Source: DATLAN01 sp035527455 (GTDB taxonomy: Bacteria > Planctomycetota > Planctomycetia > Pirellulales > Thermoguttaceae). From it: a stretch of 17,057 bases of DNA. Every line of letters begins with the position of its first letter. Position 1 is the stretch's first letter. The notes under the pieces are model-generated. The model was given only the letters and a program-made list of their open reading frames with translations. It was not told where the DNA came from and did not search any database. The stretch lies in the NCBI GenBank assembly GCA_035527455.1, contig DATLAN010000224.1, positions 1 to 17,057 of the forward strand, written 5' to 3'. The translations under genes and the position numbers were made by a program. This document shows positions 13,407-17,057 of this stretch, piece after piece.

Positions 13407-13426
13407 AGCCGCTCGCGGCTTCGCAA
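13404..13426. repeat. Palindromic element copy D supplying the stop codon of the RNase Z-like gene
   Basis: TAAAGCCGCTCGCGGCTTCG continuing into CAA. The first three bases are the stop codon of the upstream gene, and the core AAGCCGCTCGCGGCTT is the same hairpin, in the same gene-relative orientation, as at the argC stop (4658-4679). Confidence 0.8.
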
Positions 13427-13449
13427 CAACTCGCCCCATAGACTACAAT
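13420..13449 (+). promoter_or_regulatory. Candidate promoter of the Tat-exported propeller gene
   Basis: TTCGCA (13420-13425) and TACAAT (13444-13449) are spaced by 18 bases and lie 40-70 bases upstream of the ATG at 13491. The -10 box matches at 5 of 6 positions and the -35 at 4 of 6. The -35 lies in the tail of palindrome copy D. Confidence 0.38.
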
Positions 13450-13490
13450 ACGGCGCACCGCGGTTCCGATCACCGATCCGAGGAGTCGCC

Positions 13491-14771
13491 ATGAATCCCC
13501 CGGCTGTGAAGCTCTCCCGTCGCGATCTGCTGAAATCCGCCGTTGCCCTGTCGGCGGCCGCGCTGCCCGGAATCGCTCCATGTGCAGAACCACAAGAAGA
13601 ACTCCCGCCCGTGCGGACGATCACCCGAGGGCCGAAATATCACTGGTTCGGCTACTACGACAAGCTCGAGTTCGACCCGAGCGGCCGTTACGTCTTGGGC
13701 ATGGAGGTCGACTTCGAACACCGCTCGCCCAAGCCCGACGACGTGATCCGGGTCGGAATGGTCGACCTGCAAGACAGCGATCGGTGGATCGAGCTGGGGG
13801 AAAGCCGGGCGTGGTGTTGGCAGCAAGGGTGCATGTTGCAGTGGCGGCCGGGTTCGGAAACGGAAATCTTGTGGAACGACCGACAAGAAGATCGCTTCGT
13901 TTGCCATCGGCTCGACGTGACCACGGGAAAGCGGCGGACCGTCGGGCATCCGATCTACGCCGTCGGCCCCGACGGCCGCTGGGCGGTGGCGCCCGATTTC
14001 CGCCGGGTCAACGACATGCGGCCGGGCTACGGCTACGCCGGGCTGCCCGACCCGTTCCGCGACGAGTTGGCCCCGCAAGACTCGGGCATCCACCGCATCG
14101 ACCTTCAGACCGGTCGGCAGGAGTTGATCGTCACCTTGGCCGACATCGCCAAGATCCCGTATCCCCGCGGCGATCTGTCCGGGATGAAACACTACTTCAA
14201 TCACCTGCTGGTCAGCCCCGACGGATCGCGACTGGAGTTCCTGCACCGTTGGCGGGGCGAGGGACAACGGGGATTCGGCACCCGAATGCTCACCGCCGGA
14301 ATGGACGGCTCGGACGTGCGCGTGGTGGATCACTCGGGCAGCACGTCGCATTTCATCTGGCGCGACCCGCAGCACATCCTCGCCTGGTCGTGGCACGCTT
14401 CGCACGGCAGCGCGTTTTACCTGTTCGAGGACAAGACCGACGGGAAGGTCGAGATCGTGGGCCAGGGCGTAATGACCGATAACGGCCACTGCACGTATCT
14501 GCCGGGCATCGAGTGGATCCTCAACGACACGTATCCTCAAGGCCCCCAGCGGCTGCAAAACCCGTACCTTTACCAGGTGCCCACCGGCCGCCGCGTGCCG
14601 CTGGGGCATTTTCACCTGCCGGCGGCGTACACGGGCGAGTGGCGCTGCGATCTGCACCCGCGCTTCAGCCCCGACGGCCGCAGCGTGGTCGTCGATTCTC
14701 CCCACACCGGCGAAGGCCGGCAGTTGCACTTGATCGACGTCGACGGGATCGTGGGGTCCGCCAAGGAGTAA
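13491..14771 (+). CDS. Tat-exported beta-propeller protein (oligogalacturonate-lyase-like/TolB-like), function unknown
   Basis: A 426-residue protein. S-R-R-D-L-L-K at 9-15 is a twin-arginine signal, followed by a hydrophobic stretch and a likely cleavage near A32 (A-P-C-A|E-P), so it should be exported folded. The mature part carries repeated propeller strands of the type F-D-P-S-G-R-Y (61-67), V-G-P-D-G-R-W (158-164), V-S-P-D-G-S-R (241-247) and F-S-P-D-G-R-S (392-398). Conserved-looking histidines stand in N-H-L-L-V-S-P-D-G, D-N-G-H-C-T-Y and C-D-L-H-P-R-F. The spacing of these histidines and S-P-D-G motifs recalls oligogalacturonate lyase-like propellers, which may suggest a polysaccharide-related role. 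GAGGAG at 13479-13484 supports the start. It appears to be monocistronic. No catalytic assignment is safe. Confidence 0.75.
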   Translation: MNPPAVKLSRRDLLKSAVALSAAALPGIAPCAEPQEELPPVRTITRGPKYHWFGYYDKLEFDPSGRYVLGMEVDFEHRSPKPDDVIRVGMVDLQDSDRWIELGESRAWCWQQGCMLQWRPGSETEILWNDRQEDRFVCHRLDVTTGKRRTVGHPIYAVGPDGRWAVAPDFRRVNDMRPGYGYAGLPDPFRDELAPQDSGIHRIDLQTGRQELIVTLADIAKIPYPRGDLSGMKHYFNHLLVSPDGSRLEFLHRWRGEGQRGFGTRMLTAGMDGSDVRVVDHSGSTSHFIWRDPQHILAWSWHASHGSAFYLFEDKTDGKVEIVGQGVMTDNGHCTYLPGIEWILNDTYPQGPQRLQNPYLYQVPTGRRVPLGHFHLPAAYTGEWRCDLHPRFSPDGRSVVVDSPHTGEGRQLHLIDVDGIVGSAKE

Positions 14772-14799
14772 AGAGCCGCGGAGAAACAACCTGTTCATT

Positions 14800-14900
14800 G
14801 GGTGGCACGCCGTGAGGAACGAAGGGCGTGAAAGACCGGCCAAACCACGCCCTTCGTTCCTCAGGGCGTGCCATCCTCACCCGGGCGTGCCACCCTCACC
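14800..14900. repeat. Near-perfect 30-bp inverted repeat plus adjacent direct repeat
   Basis: Arms 14801-14830 and 14846-14875 are reverse complements at 28 of 30 positions around a 15-base loop, and include GAGGAACGAAGGGCGTG and its complement. Immediately following, GGGCGTGCCAYCCTCACC occurs twice in tandem (14864-14881 and 14883-14900, one mismatch). The second copy ends just before the rfbA Shine-Dalgarno. Located between two same-strand genes, it may terminate the propeller transcript, but no T-tract follows and it looks like a dispersed element. Confidence 0.85.
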
Positions 14901-14909
14901 GGAAGAGCC

Positions 14910-15788
14910 ATGAAGAACACAAGCCACTTCAACAAAGGGATCATCCTGGCCGGTGGGACGGGCACACGTCTGTACCCGGTCACCCGAGCGGTCAGCAAGC
15001 AACTGCTGCCGGTGTACGACAAGCCGATGATCTACTATCCCCTGTCGACGTTGATGCTGGCGGGCATTCGCGAGATTCTGCTGATCTCCACACCGCAAGA
15101 TATCGGCGCCTTCGAACGGCTGCTCGGCGACGGGGCCCAACTGGGGATCTCGGTCCGTTACGCCGTGCAGCCCGAGCCCGGCGGACTTGCCCAGGCGCTG
15201 GTCATCGGCCGGGATTTTGTGGGCGGCGACCATGTGGCGTTGATTCTGGGCGACAATATCTTCTACGGGACCGGGTTGCAGGAGAAACTCGACAAGGCTT
15301 GCAGCCGCGATCGCGGAGCGACCATTTTCACCTATCCGGTCAAGGAGCCGAAAAGGTACGGCGTGGCCGAAGTGGACCTGCAGGATCGGGTCCTGTCGAT
15401 CGAAGAGAAACCCGAGGTGCCCAGATCGAATCTCGCGGTCACGGGCCTCTACTTCTACGACAACCGGGTGGTCGAAATCGCCGCGGGCCTGCGGCCTTCG
15501 GCGCGCGGCGAGCTGGAGATCACGGACGTCAACCGCCGTTATCTCGAGTGGGGGGAACTCCACGGTCTGCGATTCGGCCGGGGTTTCGCCTGGCTGGACA
15601 CGGGCACCCACGAGTCGCTTCTCCAGGCGTCCGCTTTCGTCGAGACGATCGAGGCACGGCAAGGTTTGAAGGTCGCCTGCGTCGAAGAGATCGCCTTCCG
15701 CAAGGGATTCATCTCGGCTTCGCAATTGCGCGAATTGGCCGAGGGCGTTCACGACGGGTATCGGAAATATCTCTGCGATTTGTGCTGA
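14910..15788 (+). CDS. rfbA: Glucose-1-phosphate thymidylyltransferase
   Basis: RfbA/RmlA joins glucose-1-phosphate and dTTP to make dTDP-glucose, the first step towards dTDP-L-rhamnose and other deoxysugars of surface polysaccharides. It has 292 residues, the family's standard length. Visible motifs are the nucleotide-binding loop I-I-L-A-G-G-T-G-T-R-L-Y-P-V-T (11-25), S-K-Q-L-L-P-V-Y-D-K-P-M-I-Y-Y-P-L-S (29-46), I-L-G-D-N-I-F-Y-G (112-120), E-E-K-P, and T-G-L-Y-F-Y-D. W-L-D-T-G-T-H occurs near the C-terminal third. The ATG at 14910 has GGAAG at 14901-14905; an earlier in-frame ATG at 14868 would translate the direct repeat and is rejected. The usual rfbB, rfbC and rfbD neighbours are not in the window. 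A RAYT element begins just after its stop. Confidence 0.96.
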   Translation: MKNTSHFNKGIILAGGTGTRLYPVTRAVSKQLLPVYDKPMIYYPLSTLMLAGIREILLISTPQDIGAFERLLGDGAQLGISVRYAVQPEPGGLAQALVIGRDFVGGDHVALILGDNIFYGTGLQEKLDKACSRDRGATIFTYPVKEPKRYGVAEVDLQDRVLSIEEKPEVPRSNLAVTGLYFYDNRVVEIAAGLRPSARGELEITDVNRRYLEWGELHGLRFGRGFAWLDTGTHESLLQASAFVETIEARQGLKVACVEEIAFRKGFISASQLRELAEGVHDGYRKYLCDLC

Positions 15789-15795
15789 TAGATAA

Positions 15796-16577
15796 AGATA
15801 AAGGGGACAGGCGCATATATTGACGAAGGAGGGAGGTTTCGGTAAGATTGCGATCATGCCTCGAACCGCAAGAGTCGCACCGGGTGGGATGGTGTTCCAT
15901 GTGCTTAACCGCGGCGTGGGACGAATGCAAATCTTTCGCGCGGAGAAGGACTATCACGCCTTCCGCCGCGTGGTGGAAGAGACCCTGCGAGTCGCGTCGA
16001 TCCGCATCTGTGCCTATGGCTGGATGCCGAACCATTGGCATTTCGTCCTTTGGCCCGAACACGACGGCCAGCTTTCCCGGTTCATGCAGCGAATGACCAA
16101 CATGCACACCCAGCGGTGGCAATGGGCGAAGCTTTGCGTCGGCCATGGGCACTTGTATCAGGGCCGCTTCAAGTCGTTTCCGGTCGAAAGCGACGAACAC
16201 TTCTATGCCGTGGTGCGGTACGTGGAGCGGAATGCGTTGCGGGCCGGGCTCGTCCAGCGTGCGGAAGATTGGCCATGGGGAAGCCTGCATCAACGGGCAC
16301 GCGAAACACACGGGCCGCTGCTGAGCGATTGGCCGTTGCCGCAACCGTCCGACTGGACGGACTACGTCAACGCGCCTCAGACGGAAGCGGAGCTTGAGGC
16401 CATCCGCCGATGTCTCCGCCGCGGCAGCCCGTACGGCAGTACGGGTTGGACCGAGCAGACAGCGAAGCACCTGGGGCTGCAATCGACGGTGCGTGCTCGC
16501 GGTCGCCCCCGCAAAGAATCGGCATGACACGCCAGTTTGCGCATCTTACCCAATATATGCGCCTGTCCCCTTTATCT
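15796..16577 (+). mobile_element. RAYT-containing element bounded by perfect 27-bp inverted repeats
   Basis: Bases 15796-15822 and 16551-16577 are exact reverse complements over 27 bp (left end begins AGATAAAGGGGACAGG and ends GCATATATTG) and enclose a single Y1-type transposase gene. Identity stops abruptly on both sides. No obvious target-site duplication is seen outside. The left repeat starts 8 bases after the rfbA stop. The organisation is that of a REP-associated tyrosine transposase with its own repeat in both orientations. Confidence 0.88.
15856..16527 (+). CDS. REP-associated tyrosine transposase (Y1/IS200-like, HUH)
   Basis: A 223-residue single-strand-DNA nuclease of the TnpA_REP (RAYT) group, which recognises hairpin-forming REP sequences. 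The N-terminus M-P-R-T-A-R...H-V-L-N-R-G is typical. The HUH motif is P-N-H60-W-H62-F-V-L-W, followed by Y-Q-G-R-F-K-S (101-107) and V-R-Y122-V-E-R-N-A-L-R-A-G-L-V; Y122 is the likely catalytic tyrosine by family pattern. The C-terminal G-W...L-G-L...R-G-R-P-R-K tail is also usual for RAYTs. The ATG at 15856 is chosen because the family begins this way. A strong AAGGAGGGAGG at 15826-15836 lies farther upstream than normal (19 bases), so initiation is a little odd; a TTG at 15820 inside the repeat is the alternative. The reading frame is intact and probably functional. Confidence 0.93.
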   Translation: MPRTARVAPGGMVFHVLNRGVGRMQIFRAEKDYHAFRRVVEETLRVASIRICAYGWMPNHWHFVLWPEHDGQLSRFMQRMTNMHTQRWQWAKLCVGHGHLYQGRFKSFPVESDEHFYAVVRYVERNALRAGLVQRAEDWPWGSLHQRARETHGPLLSDWPLPQPSDWTDYVNAPQTEAELEAIRRCLRRGSPYGSTGWTEQTAKHLGLQSTVRARGRPRKESA

Positions 16578-16578
16578 G

Positions 16579-16662
16579 TTCCAGGAGCAGGACGAGGCGG
16601 TCACGTTCCGACGCAGCCAGGAATACAACCACGGTAAGGGTAAGCATGACGCCAATTCCTGA
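16579..16662 (+). pseudogene. Possible C-terminal remnant of a gene cut off by the RAYT element
   Basis: Immediately right of the element's end, one frame reads F-Q-E-Q-D-E-A-V-T-F-R-R-S, then Q-E-Y-N-H-G-K-G-K-H-D-A-N-S, stop at 16660-16662. Its balanced, charged composition is coding-like, whereas the other two frames are Arg/Gly/Pro-rich. There is no start codon and no sign of the rest of the gene left of the element. It overlaps the next gene's start by 17 bp, as true neighbouring genes often do. The stretch is only 28 codons, so chance cannot be excluded. Confidence 0.33.
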
Positions 16663-17050
16663 TATCACAGAGAGATTTCGAGTACACGCCCAAGGCACCG
16701 AGGCGGCCGATAACCCCAAGAACTTGGCGGACTATATCTGGATGCTGAGGCACCACAGCGTCTCATTCGGTCCAGAAGAGATATGGCCAGAGTTGCTTCA
16801 GGGATTTGAGGATCTGAATTCGGTGCTGAAGGCAGAACCGGAAGCGGGATTCGCGCGGCCGCTCGTATACGCCATCAACGGGCTGTTGATGCTTTGTCTT
16901 GAAAGTGCGGCTTCGCAACAGTACGAGGAAGAGATCCGCGGGCAGATTCGAAAATTGGGGTGGCGAATCTGTGTGGCTTGGGACGCGGTTCTTGCAGGTG
17001 ACATTGACTCAATTGGTGATCATGTTGAACTGGAGGAGACTGTGGCTTGA
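16646..17050 (+). CDS. Hypothetical 134-residue protein
   Basis: I do not recognise this protein. From the ATG at 16646, with AAGGG at 16636-16640 as a well-spaced ribosome site, it has 134 residues and ends in TGA at 17048-17050. It is acidic and looks mostly helical (L-A-D-Y-I-W-M-L-R, I-W-P-E-L-L-Q-G-F, A-I-N-G-L-L-M-L-C-L-E, G-Q-I-R-K-L-G-W-R-I). It has no signal peptide, membrane segment or metal motif. The reading frame stays open far upstream through the transposase gene, but that part is a shadow. Small acidic proteins placed directly after a larger gene's end are often immunity proteins or antitoxins. Here that is only a guess, because the upstream gene is reduced to a possible fragment. 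Confidence 0.62.
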   Translation: MTPIPDITERFRVHAQGTEAADNPKNLADYIWMLRHHSVSFGPEEIWPELLQGFEDLNSVLKAEPEAGFARPLVYAINGLLMLCLESAASQQYEEEIRGQIRKLGWRICVAWDAVLAGDIDSIGDHVELEETVA

Positions 17051-17057
17051 GATAAAG
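17050..17057 (+). repeat. Possible start of a third copy of the RAYT-flanking repeat
   Basis: The last eight bases, AGATAAAG, equal the first eight of the 27-bp repeat at 15796. As at rfbA, they come right after a gene's stop codon. The rest lies outside the window. Confidence 0.3.

Noticed and set aside
13470..14843. 457-residue minus-strand frame over the Tat-exported propeller gene
   Set aside because: Antisense shadow; the plus strand has a Tat signal, Shine-Dalgarno and propeller repeats.
14877..15857. 326-residue minus-strand frame over rfbA
   Set aside because: Antisense shadow; rfbA motifs are complete on the plus strand.
15786..16590. Target-site duplication around the RAYT element
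   Set aside because: Sequences just outside the two 27-bp repeats (left ...GATAA, right GTTCC...) do not match, so no duplication can be claimed.

Overview
The window looks like chromosomal DNA of a high-G+C planctomycete, probably near the Pirellulales. The reasons are the end of a PQQ/beta-propeller protein, a Tat-exported propeller protein, a soluble Ser/Thr kinase in a housekeeping cluster, and several dispersed palindromes and a TCCGAAA-type heptamer repeat that I associate with planctomycete genomes. This is inference from style and gene content; no rRNA or other decisive marker is present. I saw no tRNA, rRNA or CRISPR array.

Layout. (1) 2-112 is the 3' end of a propeller protein, followed by a perfect 27-bp inverted repeat (154-228). 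(2) 237-2397 is a compact, visibly less G+C-rich restriction-modification island. An XRE regulator and a PD-(D/E)XK nuclease candidate are coupled by an ATGA overlap on the minus strand. A D12-class adenine methyltransferase diverges on the plus strand, and the shared promoter region carries TATAC/GTATA operator-like repeats. (3) 2411-5684 (minus) is an argC-argJ-potassium channel operon, with rsmE (5761-6489, minus) upstream. (4) 6599-13406 (plus) is a housekeeping run: ExeA/TniB-like AAA ATPase, scpB, rpe, a histidine-phosphatase-like protein lacking its catalytic residues, accD, a Ser/Thr kinase, scpA and an RNase Z-like hydrolase. (5) 13491-14771 is a Tat-exported propeller protein, and 14910-15788 is rfbA. 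(6) 15796-16577 is a REP-associated tyrosine transposase (RAYT) bounded by perfect 27-bp inverted repeats. A possible gene remnant and a small unrecognised gene follow, and the window ends on eight bases matching the start of the same repeat.

How the genes work together: ArgC and ArgJ supply the middle and recycling steps of arginine synthesis. ScpA and ScpB are partners of SMC in chromosome condensation, but here they are split by about 3.6 kb of metabolic genes. Rpe belongs to the pentose phosphate pathway and AccD to the first step of fatty-acid synthesis. The accessory content is the R-M island, the RAYT element and several families of small palindromic repeats, two copies of which supply or overlap the TAA stop codon of a host gene.

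The points most worth checking are the catalytically degenerate phosphoglycerate-mutase-like protein, the R-M island with its putative operator, the RAYT element with its flanking repeats, and the stop-codon-bearing palindrome family.
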